Shown here: positions 8,047-16,971 of the stretch, piece by piece
Numbering within the stretch: the first letter of the stretch is position 1
Layout: each line of letters opens with the position of its first letter
Assembly (NCBI GenBank): GCA_023565505.1
Contig: JAIMBI010000008.1
Coordinates: 43,840-107,839 of the forward strand
Source: Actinomycetes bacterium
Lineage (GTDB): Bacteria; Bacillota; Sulfobacillia; Sulfobacillales; JAIMBI01
DNA: 64,000 nucleotides
Direction: 5' to 3'
Translations under genes and position numbers: made by a program
Notes under the pieces: generated by a model
The model's database searches: none
What the model was told of the DNA's origin: nothing
What the model saw: only the letters and a program-made list of their open reading frames with translations

Positions 8047-10064
8047 GCCTCGTCCCTCCGCTCTCGGAGCGGTGCCGGCACCGGAAGCCACCCCGCGCCG
8101 GCGCGGACGGCCGAGCGGGGCCGCTCGGGGCCTCCGAGCGCGACGAGGCTACCCGCTACCAGGAGGTACATGCCGATCCAGATCCACGACACCATCGGGT
8201 TGACGAAAAACTGCAGGTTGACGGTCTGCCCGCCGGGGGTGTAGCCCTCGAGCACCGCGTAGAAGTCCTGCCACCACCCGCCGAGAATCGCCACGTGAGC
8301 CACGGGCTGGGCGTTGCCGGGGAAGAACTGCAGCCCGGGTGTCGCCGTGGCGTTGTGGTAGCCCGGGCCGTTGACGACGATGTTGGCCTGGGTCGTCTCG
8401 TAGGTGGGCCCGGGCACGTCGGTCAGTCCCGTGAACGTCACGCGGTACGGGCCCACGGCCTCGGTCTGACCCTGGCGGAAGGTCTCCGTGACCGTGTAGT
8501 TGCCCGTGTGGGACCCGATAACCCCGAGGACGATGACGAGAAAGGCCAGGTGGCTGACATAGCCGCCCCACCGGCGGCGGTCGGCGCGCACGAGGCCCCA
8601 CAGCGCCTGGGGCCACGGTTCCCGGGTGGACCGTTGGCGCGCCCGCGTCCCGCGCACGAACTCCTGGATCATCGAGCCGGCGGCGAAAAAGACGACGGTG
8701 TCGCCGAACAGTTGGGCCGGCGTGCGGGCCCCCCACCCGTAGGCCAGAACCAACCCCGCGATCGCCGCCACCCATGCCCCCGACAGCCGGCGCGCCGTCT
8801 CCCGCCAGCGCGCCGACCGCCAGGCGACGGCGGGAGCCGCTCCCATCAAGACCACCAGGCCGAGGAACAGGGGGACGCTGAGCGTGTTGAAGAATCCTAC
8901 CTGGAGGACCACAGCGGTGCCGGTCAAAGCCCGGGAAAGGACCGGGTAGAACGTGCCGAACAGAACCACCGCGGCCAGCACCGCCAGGAAGAAACTCATC
9001 AGGAAGTAGACGCCCTCGCGGGAGAACGTGTCCACGAGGGGGATCCGGTCCACCAGCTGGTCCCGCCGCAACACGAGGACGACGACCGTACCGGCCAACA
9101 CCGCCCAGAGGAGGCCGACGAAGTAATCTCCGACGCCCGTGCCCGCGAAGGCATGCACGGAGTTGGGCAGGACGCCGCTCCGGGTGATATAGGTCCCCAC
9201 GAGCGTGAGCAGGAACGTGGCCGTGATGAGCGCGGCACCGACGGCCCGGAACATCCCGCGCCGGTCCTCCACCTGCAGCGTGTGCAGAAAGGCCGTCGCC
9301 GTCAGCCACGGCAGCAGCGAGGCGTTCTCGACGGGATCCCACTCCCAGTAGCCACCCCAACCCAGTTCCATGTACGCCCACCAGCCGCCCAGCACGATGG
9401 CGGCGCTGAGAAACATCCAGCTCCAGAGCAGCCAGCGCCGGACCACGGGCGTCCACACCCGCCCGGGCAGGCGCTGCCACAACGCCGCCAAGTAGAACGC
9501 GAAGGGCACCGCCAGGCCGATGAGGCCGGTGTACATGGCCGGCGGATGGATGGTCATGACCGGGTTCTGCAGCAGCGGTTCGAGCCCGTTGCCGTCGGTG
9601 GGTGATCCCGGCACCACGCGGAAGGGATCGACGACAAGATTGGACATGCCCGTGAAGAAGACCAAGAGGCCGGCCAGCATGGGGACGACCAGGGGGGTCA
9701 TGCGGCGCTCCTTACGCCAGCCGATACCGGCGACGTAAGCCGTATACAGCGACAGGATCCACCCCCAGAACAACACCGACCCGGAATCCCCGCCCCACAG
9801 GGCGGTCATGCGGTACGCGAGCGGCAGGCCGCGGTTGGTGTGGTTGTACACGGCCCACACGGAGAAGTCGCCGCCGACCAGGGCGACCTCCAACGCCATG
9901 ACGGCTGCCGTGAGCGCCACAGCCGTCCCCACGGCCGCGCCCCGCGCGCTCTCGCGCCAGCGCACGTCGCCCGTGCGGTAGGCCCACAAGCCCGCGGCCG
10001 CGGCGTAGACCGTCGAGATGCCTGCCAAGGCCAGCGCCAGGCGGCCCAGCCACACCATCGTCAC
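8043..10064 (-). CDS. ccmF: Heme lyase subunit CcmF
   Basis: CcmF takes heme from CcmE and ligates it to apocytochrome c. The 673 residues form a polytopic membrane protein. The WWD heme-handling motif WGGYWEWD is at 236-243, followed by PVENASLLPWL, with further family blocks NHTNRGLPLAYRMTALWGGDSGS (split over 74-96) and IHPPAMYTG (172-180). The start is GTG at 10064, eight bases after GGAGG. An internal ATG two codons on is less well placed. CcmE lies immediately upstream. Confidence 0.96.
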   Translation of the reverse strand: MTMVWLGRLALALAGISTVYAAAAGLWAYRTGDVRWRESARGAAVGTAVALTAAVMALEVALVGGDFSVWAVYNHTNRGLPLAYRMTALWGGDSGSVLFWGWILSLYTAYVAGIGWRKERRMTPLVVPMLAGLLVFFTGMSNLVVDPFRVVPGSPTDGNGLEPLLQNPVMTIHPPAMYTGLIGLAVPFAFYLAALWQRLPGRVWTPVVRRWLLWSWMFLSAAIVLGGWWAYMELGWGGYWEWDPVENASLLPWLTATAFLHTLQVEDRRGMFRAVGAALITATFLLTLVGTYITRSGVLPNSVHAFAGTGVGDYFVGLLWAVLAGTVVVLVLRRDQLVDRIPLVDTFSREGVYFLMSFFLAVLAAVVLFGTFYPVLSRALTGTAVVLQVGFFNTLSVPLFLGLVVLMGAAPAVAWRSARWRETARRLSGAWVAAIAGLVLAYGWGARTPAQLFGDTVVFFAAGSMIQEFVRGTRARQRSTREPWPQALWGLVRADRRRWGGYVSHLAFLVIVLGVIGSHTGNYTVTETFRQGQTEAVGPYRVTFTGLTDVPGPTYETTQANIVVNGPGYHNATATPGLQFFPGNAQPVAHVAILGGWWQDFYAVLEGYTPGGQTVNLQFFVNPMVSWIWIGMYLLVAGSLVALGGPERPRSAVRAGAGWLPVPAPLRERRDEA

Positions 10065-10090
10065 GCGTCCATCCTCCCCCCGGCTCGAAC

Positions 10091-10498
10091 TCAGCCGTGC
10101 TGCGCGGTGCCGTCGGCCGCCTGGTAATGATTAGGGCACTGGATCATCAGCTTTTGGGCGTCGAAGACCCCGTTAGGGCCGAGGCGCCCTTCCACGATGG
10201 CGTCCGCGTCCCGGTACTGCTCCGACGGCACGGGTCCGACGTATTTCACCGGCAGCCGGTTGCCGCCCTTGCTGAGCACGAACGTCATGGTCTCGCTGCG
10301 CGCGTCGTACCGCACGGTGCTCGCCAGGAGCCGCCCCTGGACGCGGACCACCTGCCCGGCGTAACGCGCCTCCTGGGCTCGGAACTGGTTGACGGGTACG
10401 AAATACTGCGAGAAGTTGCGGGCTCCCTGGATGCCGAGATACACGAGAGCGACCAGGATCATCGCCGCCCCCAGCTGAAGCCGGACCTTCTTCGACAC
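10091..10498 (-). CDS. ccmE: Heme chaperone CcmE, cysteine-type variant
   Basis: CcmE is a membrane-anchored periplasmic-side OB-fold protein that carries heme from CcmC to CcmF. The GTG at 10498 follows GGGGTG by eight bases and gives 135 residues; a GTG three codons earlier is possible. One N-terminal helix (about 12-24) is followed by the beta domain with VRVQGRLLAST, TMTFVLSKGG and DAIVEGRLGPNGVF. Where classical CcmE has HxxxY for covalent heme attachment, this protein has CPNHY (Cys121, Tyr125), the CxxxY form known from archaea and some anaerobic bacteria. It heads the leftward ccm unit. Confidence 0.92.
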   Translation of the reverse strand: MSKKVRLQLGAAMILVALVYLGIQGARNFSQYFVPVNQFRAQEARYAGQVVRVQGRLLASTVRYDARSETMTFVLSKGGNRLPVKYVGPVPSEQYRDADAIVEGRLGPNGVFDAQKLMIQCPNHYQAADGTAQHG

Positions 10499-10533
10499 CG
10501 CATGCACACCCCGGTTTTTCTACGCTCGTCCGA

Positions 10534-10562
10534 ATTATAGCCCAGCCTGTCCGGTCCGACAC
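10534..10562 (-). promoter_or_regulatory. Candidate promoter of the ccm-mutase-dapB unit
   Basis: A perfect TATAAT (reading left, 10539-10534) lies about 36 bases before the ccmE start. The -35 region 17 bases further up reads GTGTCG, a poor match. The next leftward genes down to dapB have gaps of at most 43 bases, so this may serve the whole run. Confidence 0.5.
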
Positions 10563-10617
10563 CCCGCGTCCGTCGACGTGCGGCGACGGCGTCCCCGGTC
10601 CCCCGGTCGTCCGGCCC

Positions 10618-10646
10618 TTGCGGAGCGCGTGGCTTCATGGTACTAT
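10618..10646 (+). promoter_or_regulatory. Promoter of the tRNA-Leu pair
   Basis: TTGCGG at 10618-10623 and TACTAT at 10641-10646 are spaced by 17 bases and sit 13 bases before the first tRNA-Leu. Confidence 0.65.
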
Positions 10647-10659
10647 AGCGTCGTGACGC

Positions 10660-10746
10660 GCCGAAGTGGTGGAATTGGCAGACACGCGGTGTTCAGGGCG
10701 CCGTGAGCGTAAGCTCGTGTGGGTTCAAATCCCACCTTCGGCACCA
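10660..10746 (+). tRNA. tRNA-Leu (anticodon CAG)
   Basis: This 87-base class II tRNA has acceptor GCCGAAG/CTTCGGC, A73 and encoded CCA. The anticodon arm CGGTG/CGCCG holds the loop TTCAGGG with anticodon CAG, which reads CTG, the dominant Leu codon in this GC-rich genome. A long variable arm follows. Confidence 0.96.
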
Positions 10747-10754
10747 TTACTTTT

Positions 10755-10839
10755 GTCGGGATGGCGGAACTGGCAGACGCGTACGTTTGAGGGGCGTATG
10801 GGGTAACCCGTGGGGGTTCGAGTCCCCCTCCCGACACCA
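10755..10839 (+). tRNA. tRNA-Leu (anticodon GAG)
   Basis: This 85-base class II tRNA has acceptor GTCGGGA/TCCCGAC and encoded CCA. The anticodon arm TACGT/GCGTA holds the loop TTGAGGG with anticodon GAG, which reads CTC/CTT. It begins eight bases after the previous tRNA and is probably co-transcribed. Confidence 0.96.
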
Positions 10840-10860
10840 TGGAGAATTCTTCCAGGCAAC

Positions 10861-10895
10861 ACGGAGCGCGCGAAAGGCGCGACCGTGATTTTTTT
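10861..10895 (+). terminator. Rho-independent terminator of the tRNA-Leu pair
   Basis: ACGG pairs with CCGT outside a CGCGC/GCGCG inner stem with a small internal loop, followed by GA and seven T (10889-10895). Confidence 0.7.
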
Positions 10896-10998
10896 GTTTT
10901 AGGGCGGCCGTCCCTCGGGTGGACGAGAATCCCGGAGCCGGCCGCAAAAAAGAGGAGGAGCCGGCCGAACCGGCCCCCCCCCCCCAGCGCGGACGACG

Positions 10999-12279
10999 TC
11001 AAGCCGTCGCGCGGCCCGAGGGGCTCACGCGCGCCGCCTCGCCTTCCCGGACACGCACGAAGGACATCAGGACGGCCATCAGGACGGCCGCCAGGCCGAG
11101 GAACAGGAACCCGGCCTCGTATCCCCCGGTGGCGGTGACCAAGTACCCCACGGCCAATGGCCCGAAGAACCCACCCAGGTTGCCGATGGCGTTGACGAAA
11201 CCCATCACCGGACCGGCCGTCTCGACGGGGAAGGTCTGTTCCACCATGGTCCAGAACGGCCCCAGGAAGGCGTACAGACCCCATCCCGCGGCGATGAGCA
11301 GGGCGATGGACAGCGCAGGGATGCCCTGGGTGAGCGAGCTGGCGAGCACCCCCACGCCGAGGATCAAGATGGGCACGATGACGTGGATGCGTCGCTTGAG
11401 CGAGCGGTCCGACAGCCATCCGTGCACCAGCAGCCCGACGATGGCCATGGCGAACGGCATAGCGGTGAACACCCCCACCTCGCCGATGGGCATGCCCGCC
11501 TTCTTCAGCAGCGACGGCAGGAAGAACGCGATGCCGTAGCCGGGGATGGCCTGGCAGATGTACGCGACGGCGTAGATCCACGCCTCCTTGGTCTTCAGGG
11601 CCCGCCCTAGCGTGTTGTACTCCTTGTGCTCGCGGTCGTCACGCTCGGCCGCGATCGCGGCCTCGATGTACGCCCGCTCCTCGGCCGAGATCCACCGGGC
11701 CGTCCGCGGCCAGTCACTGATGAACAGCGCCCAGGCGATGGCCCATACCCAGGGGAGCAGGCCCTCGATGACGAACAGCCAGTGCCAGTTGCTGACCGTC
11801 AACAGCCAGCCCGACAGGGGTGCCTGGATCACCGAGGCCACCGGCAGGCACAGGATCCACAGGTTCCGGGCGCGCGCCCGCTCCTCGCGGGGGAACCAGT
11901 GCGCCAGCAGGACCAGCGTCGCCGGCCACACACCGCCCTCGGCCACGCCGACCAGGAAGCGCACGACGAGCAACTCGGGCACGGTGCGCACGAACCCCGT
12001 CAGCATGGCGAACGCGCCCCACACGAACAAGGCCACCAGGACGAATTTCTTCGCGCTCCACCGCTCCGCCAGGTGGCCGCCCGGCATCTGGAAGAACAAG
12101 TAGCCGACAAACAGAATGCCCGACACCAGACCCGCGATCGTGGGGCTGAAATGGAGGTCCTTGGCCATGTAGGGCAGGGCCATCCCGATGTTCAGCCGGT
12201 CCATGAACGCGATGGTGTACATCAGGAACGCCACGGGGATGATATGCGTATAACGACCCCGTGGGATGCTCGCCACCAC
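10999..12279 (-). CDS. MFS transporter, anion:cation symporter (ACS) type
   Basis: This is a twelve-helix major facilitator of about 426 residues. The opening IPVAFLMYTIAFMDRLNIGMALPYM, with DRLNIG after the first helix half, is characteristic of the ACS group (tartrate, phthalate, glucarate and similar organic anions). LGVAEGGVWPATLVLLAHWFP and the AERWSAKK loop between helices 2 and 3 support it. AAGGAGG directly abuts the first GTG (12288), so the GTG at 12279, nine bases after the site, is preferred. A GGCCG/CGGCC hairpin with a T run lies downstream (10975-10946, reading left). The substrate is unknown. Confidence 0.9.
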   Translation of the reverse strand: MVASIPRGRYTHIIPVAFLMYTIAFMDRLNIGMALPYMAKDLHFSPTIAGLVSGILFVGYLFFQMPGGHLAERWSAKKFVLVALFVWGAFAMLTGFVRTVPELLVVRFLVGVAEGGVWPATLVLLAHWFPREERARARNLWILCLPVASVIQAPLSGWLLTVSNWHWLFVIEGLLPWVWAIAWALFISDWPRTARWISAEERAYIEAAIAAERDDREHKEYNTLGRALKTKEAWIYAVAYICQAIPGYGIAFFLPSLLKKAGMPIGEVGVFTAMPFAMAIVGLLVHGWLSDRSLKRRIHVIVPILILGVGVLASSLTQGIPALSIALLIAAGWGLYAFLGPFWTMVEQTFPVETAGPVMGFVNAIGNLGGFFGPLAVGYLVTATGGYEAGFLFLGLAAVLMAVLMSFVRVREGEAARVSPSGRATA

Positions 12280-12563
12280 GACCTTCACCCTCCTTGGGAA
12301 AGTGCCGACACGTACGGTACCGGTCGTTCGAGGCGGCCGGCCGCACAGGCCGACCCTCGGACGGCGACTACCGACGCCAGCATAGCGTGGGTGCAGACGG
12401 GCCGCGTGCGGTGGCTGCTGTCAGAAGCGGCTGAACCTGGATTGGCGTACAAGCGGGTAAACCGAGACAGGTCGCGGAAAAAGGACAGCCGCCGCGAACC
12501 GGCGGTCCCGCGGACGGCAGGTGGTTCCAGGCAGGCTGGCAGCGCTGGCAACAGTTTTCAGCG
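12280..12563. other. Intergenic region without a recognisable gene
   Basis: This 284-base gap lies between the start of the MFS gene and the stop of the ABC ATPase. It should hold the MFS promoter, but I see no box pair that stands out. Possible short frames lack ribosome sites. Confidence 0.5.
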
Positions 12564-13373
12564 TCAGCCCGCGTCGGCGGCCCGGGCGTGACGCACCTGG
12601 AGCCAGGGTCGCCCGTGGGCCCAGGTGACCTCCACGTCGAGGCCGAAGGCCCGCGACAGCACGTCGTCGGTCAACGTCGCCCGTGTGGCGCCCTGGGCCA
12701 CGACCTCTCCTCCCCGAAGGACCAAGGTGTGGCTGAACAGCGGAAGGATCTCCTCCACGTGGTGGGTGACGTATATCACCGTGGGACGGGGTTCTTCCGC
12801 CGCTCCGCGCGACAGCCCGGCGAGCAGAAGCTCCCGGGCCGACACGTCGAGACCCGTGCACGGTTCGTCCAGGACCAGCAGGGCCGGCTCCGCCATCCAG
12901 GCGCGAGCCAAGAGGACCCGCTGCTTCTCCCCTTGGGAGAGGGACGAAAACGGACGGTCCGCCAGCGCCGCACACCCAAACCGCTCGAGGAGCGCGTCGG
13001 CCCGCGCCCAGTCCGCCGCCGTCGGCTCCACGTAGACGCCGAGCGACGCGTACCGGCCGCTGACCGCGACGGAACGGGCGTCGTCGTGGGGCCGCACGGC
13101 CGCCAGCCGGTCCGCCAGCGCCACGCTGACGAACCCGATGCGTTTTCGCAGTTCGCGCAGGTCGGTGCGCCCGAACCGGTGGCCGAGCACCTCGACCTCG
13201 CCCTCCGTGGGCCACAGATACCCGGCGGCCACGCTGAGCAGCGTCGTCTTGCCCGACCCGTTGCCGCCGAGGACCGCCCAATGTTCCCCCGCCCGGACCG
13301 TCCAGTCGACGCGCCTCAGGATTTCCGTCCGTCCGCGGCGAATGGAGACCCCTCGAAGCGACAGGACGTCCAC
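12564..13373 (-). CDS. ABC transporter ATP-binding protein (YlmA-like)
   Basis: The 269 residues contain Walker A GGNGSGKTT (about 37-45), signature SLSQGEKQRVLLAR, Walker B LLVLDEPCTGLD and the switch TIVYVTHH region written here as VIYVTHHVEEI. The start is GTG at 13373 after GGGGAGGGG. No membrane or binding subunit is adjacent, as in the YlmA/ModF-like group of stand-alone ATPases. The cargo or regulatory role is unknown. Confidence 0.88.
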   Translation of the reverse strand: MDVLSLRGVSIRRGRTEILRRVDWTVRAGEHWAVLGGNGSGKTTLLSVAAGYLWPTEGEVEVLGHRFGRTDLRELRKRIGFVSVALADRLAAVRPHDDARSVAVSGRYASLGVYVEPTAADWARADALLERFGCAALADRPFSSLSQGEKQRVLLARAWMAEPALLVLDEPCTGLDVSARELLLAGLSRGAAEEPRPTVIYVTHHVEEILPLFSHTLVLRGGEVVAQGATRATLTDDVLSRAFGLDVEVTWAHGRPWLQVRHARAADAG

Positions 13374-13540
13374 GCCGCCCCTCCCCGTACTGGCCCCGAA
13401 AGCGGCCCTTCCGCCTGGACGGGCCGGACCGTCTCCCCGGAACCGTGCTGTCCACTACGGTACACCGCCGGGTCGGTCAGCGCCAAGACCCGGGCGGGTC
13501 GGAGCCATGCGCCGGACACCGTCGCCCTTGGGCGAGAGCT

Positions 13541-14215
13541 CTAAACCCGCAGCGGGACGGGGGGCACAGCGCGACGCGGGGCCTCTCCGGTCTCTCCGGC
13601 GTCCTCCGTCAGCTCCGTCGCGAACGTCCGGACCTCCCGCCCCCGCCGGATCTGGCTGTACCGCCGCCAGCCGCGGGCGAGCCATTGCCGGGGCCGGGCT
13701 CCGTCTCCCCCGGCCTCGTCCCAGCCGGCCTTGCGCCCGACGGCCCGCAGCAGGATCGCCAAGCGCAGCAGCGTCGCGTCGGTGTCCAGGTACGGCTGCC
13801 GCACGGCGAACGCCCACGACCGCGTGCGCGAAAGCCCGACGGCCAGGGAGGCCTCGAGGTCGTAGGGACCCGTGATCTCGGTGGCGCCGATGCTCAGATC
13901 GAAGAAGTACCGCCCGAGGCGTCCCTGGTAGCGGTCCGGCGCATCCGCCGGCACCAGCGTGATGTCCGCCGACAAGGCTCCCAGCCGATCGAATAGGTCG
14001 GACGGCGTCTCGATCCCCATCTCCTGCCCCGGGCGGAGGCCCAGCACGGCCGCCTGGCGCACGGCGACGACCAGTCCCACGAGCAGCAACTCCAATTCGT
14101 CGGAGGCGCCGGCCAAGGCGACCACTATCCGATCGGTGCCCTCGGGCGCCGGCATCCATCGCGCCCGGAGATAACACGCCGGCGTGGCGCACGGATCGGG
14201 AGCCGGACCGGTCAT
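13541..14215 (-). CDS. Protein of unknown function
   Basis: This encodes 224 residues from an ATG at 14215 preceded by GTGAGGGG. The composition is soluble, with a hydrophobic helix near 50-65 (LELLLVGLVVAVRQAAVLGL) and a very basic C-terminal third (LARGWRRYSQIRRGREV). No motif was recognised. It lies downstream of amt but beyond a strong hairpin, so it is probably a separate unit. A regulatory link to ammonium transport cannot be shown. Confidence 0.75.
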   Translation of the reverse strand: MTGPAPDPCATPACYLRARWMPAPEGTDRIVVALAGASDELELLLVGLVVAVRQAAVLGLRPGQEMGIETPSDLFDRLGALSADITLVPADAPDRYQGRLGRYFFDLSIGATEITGPYDLEASLAVGLSRTRSWAFAVRQPYLDTDATLLRLAILLRAVGRKAGWDEAGGDGARPRQWLARGWRRYSQIRRGREVRTFATELTEDAGETGEAPRRAVPPVPLRV

Positions 14216-14334
14216 CCCCTCACCCCCGCGGGACAACTCACTTTGCCAGGATTGGCATATTTCTCCATTCCCGCCGGGATTCCTGCCGCCTGCCGGGCGC
14301 ATCGGCAACAGGGGATCCCCGGCCGCAAAACGGT

Positions 14335-14364
14335 CCCGGGCCGTCCCCAAGGGGACGGCCCGGG
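14335..14364 (-). terminator. Strong hairpin terminator after amt
   Basis: CCCGGGCCGTCCC (from 14335) pairs with GGGACGGCCCGGG (to 14364), a stem of 13 bp with a CAAG-sized loop. Reading left, the sequence ACCGTTTTGCGG follows, giving a short T run 24 bases after the amt stop. Confidence 0.7.
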
Positions 14365-14387
14365 CCACCGGACCCGACCGCCGGCGC

Positions 14388-15638
14388 TCAGACCAGGGTG
14401 TGACCCGCGGACGCCGGGCGCGCCCGTTCCGCCGCGGCGGGACCGGGGTGGTGGTAGGCGTGGCGCCCGTGCAACGCCCAGTCCAATCCGACCCGTTCCT
14501 CGTCGGCGCTGACGCGCAGGATCCCCAGCGCGCGCAGGACGGCGAAGGCGACGTAGGTGACGCCGAAGCCCCAGACGGCCACGGCCGCGGCACCCAGAAG
14601 CTGGACGCCGAGCAGGTGCGGGCCGTCGCCCATGAACAGCCCGCCCTGGGTCGCAAACAGGCCCACCGCTACCGTTCCCAACAAGCCGTTCGCACCGTGC
14701 ACCGGGAACGCGCCCACGGGATCGTCGATCCCCCACGCCTCCAGCCAGCCCGTGCTTTCGACGACGAGGACGCCCGCCGCCACGCCGATAAGGCCGCCCG
14801 CCCACACCGGCACGTACGCGCATCCCGCCGTGATCGCGACCAGTCCGGCCAGGACGCCGTTTATTGCCATCGTCGGATCGTACGCGTCAAACCGCCAGCG
14901 GCTCCACAGCACCGCGACCAGCCCCGCGGCGGCCGCCGACAGCATGGTGTTGGCGACGATCTGCCCGATGTCCGGCGCGAAGGCCGACAGCGTCGATCCG
15001 GCGTTGAAACCGAACCACCCGAACCAGAGGATGAACGTCCCGGTGAAGGCCAGGGGCAGATTCGACGGCAGGAACTCGGTGCCCGGCTCGAACCGACCCA
15101 GCCGCGCCCCGAGCACCGCAGCCGCCGCCAGCGCGGAGAAACCGCCGAAGGCGTGCACCACGGCTGACCCGGCGAAGTCCCGCATCCCGAGACCGGCCAA
15201 CCACCCGCCGGGTCCCCACACCCAGTGCCCGGAGACGGAGTAGGCCAGGATCCCCACGACCACGTACAGGAGATACGCGGGAAACCGCATGCGTTCGCTC
15301 ACGGCGCCGGAGACGATGGACACGGCGGCCACCGCGAACGCCATCTCGAAGAACCAGAACACGGGTTCCGACACCGTGAGCGGGCCAGTGCGCAGCGGAC
15401 CCAGGAAGTACCCGGTGGTGCCGAACAGCCCCGCCCGAGAGAGGCCGAACATGAGACCGAAGCCCAGAAGGGCATAGACAATCGACCCGACCGTGACGTC
15501 GGCCATGACCTTCATGACAATCGACAGCGCGTTCTTGGTTTGCACCAAGCCGGCTTCGAGAAGCGCGAAGCCGCCTTCCATGAAGAACACCAGCGCGCCG
15601 GCCAGCACCACCCAAACCGTGTTGACCGCCAATGCCAC
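14388..15638 (-). CDS. amt: Ammonium transporter
   Basis: Amt conducts ammonium/ammonia across the membrane as a trimer. The eleven-helix protein shows FFMEGGFALLEAGLVQ, GWFGFNAGS, DFAGSAVVHAFGG (family Asp and pore His) and FPVHGANGLLG (second pore His). GGAGGGG lies inside the first codons of the longer ATG reading (15653) and seven bases before the GTG at 15638, so I start there (416 residues). No GlnB gene is adjacent. It may connect with asnB (25.4 kb) and glnA (63.9 kb). Confidence 0.95.
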   Translation of the reverse strand: MALAVNTVWVVLAGALVFFMEGGFALLEAGLVQTKNALSIVMKVMADVTVGSIVYALLGFGLMFGLSRAGLFGTTGYFLGPLRTGPLTVSEPVFWFFEMAFAVAAVSIVSGAVSERMRFPAYLLYVVVGILAYSVSGHWVWGPGGWLAGLGMRDFAGSAVVHAFGGFSALAAAAVLGARLGRFEPGTEFLPSNLPLAFTGTFILWFGWFGFNAGSTLSAFAPDIGQIVANTMLSAAAAGLVAVLWSRWRFDAYDPTMAINGVLAGLVAITAGCAYVPVWAGGLIGVAAGVLVVESTGWLEAWGIDDPVGAFPVHGANGLLGTVAVGLFATQGGLFMGDGPHLLGVQLLGAAAVAVWGFGVTYVAFAVLRALGILRVSADEERVGLDWALHGRHAYHHPGPAAAERARPASAGHTLV

Positions 15639-15733
15639 CGGCTTCCCCTCCATGTCAGATGAGGCCGTGTCTGCTACACTTCGTTGCCATGATATCGCAG
15701 GGTTACCGCGCTGTCGAGATCGTATCCTGACAC

Positions 15734-15781
15734 AAAAATCGAGCCACCCGGGGCATTCTCCCGCGGAGTCACCCGGGTGGC
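15734..15781 (-). terminator. Terminator of the enolase-superfamily gene
   Basis: GCCACCCGGG (15743-15752) and CCCGGGTGGC (15772-15781) form a 10-bp stem. Reading left, it is followed by TCGATTTTTG with five T at 15738-15734. It lies 32 bases after the stop of the gene at 15813. Confidence 0.85.
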
Positions 15782-15812
15782 GTGTCAGAGTCGGGGTTGC
15801 CCGGCTTGCGGC

Positions 15813-16892
15813 CTACTCCACGCGGTAGCGGCGCACCAACTCCGGGTTGAACCGGAGCCCGTGTCCGGGCTTCTGCGGTGCGACGACGTACCCGTCCTCG
15901 ATGGCGGGAAGCTCTTCGAACAGTTCGTCGAACCAACTCATGTACTCCACGTAGATGCCGTTGGGCACGGCGGCCGTCATGTGGATCTGCAACTCCCACT
16001 GCATATGGGGCGTCACCGGGATCCCCGCGGCCCCCGCCATGGCGGCGATGCGCATCCATTCGGTGATACCCCCGGCCCGGACGTCGATCTGCAGGATGTC
16101 GGCGGCCCGCTCCCGGATGAGATCGGCGAAACCGAACCGCGAGAATTCCGTCTCCCCCGTCGCGAGGCGGATGTCCAAGGCCCGGGCGATCTCCGCCGAG
16201 CCGCGGATGTCGTCGGCCGGCACCGGCTCTTCGAACCAGAAGAGACCCCGCCGTTCGAGTTCCCGTCCCAGGAGGATGGCGTGGGCGACGTCCAACCCCT
16301 GGTTGGCGTCCGCCATGAGGTCCACGTCGGGACCGAGCGCGTCGCGGACGGCGTCCACGCGGCGCAGGTCCTCGCGGATGTCCGGCAGCCCGACCTTCAT
16401 CTTGTACGCCTTGAAACCCTGTTCCCGGAACCGGACCGCCTCGCTCACCAGTTCGTCCAGCGAAAATCCCAGGTTGCCGCCGCTCGCGTACGCCTTGACG
16501 CGATCCGTGTAGGGACCCAGCAGCTGATGGATGGACTGGTTCGCCGCCTTGCCCGCCAGGTCCCAGAGCGCCACGTCGATGAGCGACAATGCGTAAAGCG
16601 CCAAGCCCCGGCGACCGATCCAGTCGAGCCCCCACCACAGCTTGTCCCAGATGCGGGCCCGGTACCGCGGATCCTCTCCGACCACCAAGGCCGCCACGTC
16701 GCGGTCCACCAGCACCTTGAGCGCCGCTCCGCCCGCGCCCAGGACCCCCAGGTAGCCCATTCCCGTGAGCCCCTCGTCCGTCTTGACCTCGACGAAGACG
16801 ACGTCCTTGGTGGCGAACGATACCGTTGCCACCCGGATCGGCTTCGGGAACGGTACCGACAGCAACGTCGCTTCAACTCCGGTAATCTTCAT
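15813..16892 (-). CDS. Mandelate racemase/muconate lactonizing enzyme family protein
   Basis: This is an enolase-superfamily enzyme that abstracts the alpha-proton of a carboxylate with Mg2+. The 359 residues carry the full mandelate-racemase-type catalytic set: Lys164-x-Lys166 (YKMKVG), metal ligands Asp195 (MADANQG), Glu221 (FEEP) and Glu247 (ATGETE), then Asp270 (DILQID) and His296 (TPHMQ) as the second base. Acid sugar dehydratases share this pattern. AAGGAAGG precedes the ATG. No sugar-acid genes are adjacent except the ACS-type MFS protein 3.5 kb away, so the substrate is open. Confidence 0.92.
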   Translation of the reverse strand: MKITGVEATLLSVPFPKPIRVATVSFATKDVVFVEVKTDEGLTGMGYLGVLGAGGAALKVLVDRDVAALVVGEDPRYRARIWDKLWWGLDWIGRRGLALYALSLIDVALWDLAGKAANQSIHQLLGPYTDRVKAYASGGNLGFSLDELVSEAVRFREQGFKAYKMKVGLPDIREDLRRVDAVRDALGPDVDLMADANQGLDVAHAILLGRELERRGLFWFEEPVPADDIRGSAEIARALDIRLATGETEFSRFGFADLIRERAADILQIDVRAGGITEWMRIAAMAGAAGIPVTPHMQWELQIHMTAAVPNGIYVEYMSWFDELFEELPAIEDGYVVAPQKPGHGLRFNPELVRRYRVE

Positions 16893-16971
16893 GCGTGTCC
16901 TTCCTTTCTCGTCTCGCGCGTGCGCCGACCGACGTTCGGCGCACTCCTGCGGGCCCGGGGGAGGGTTCGTG

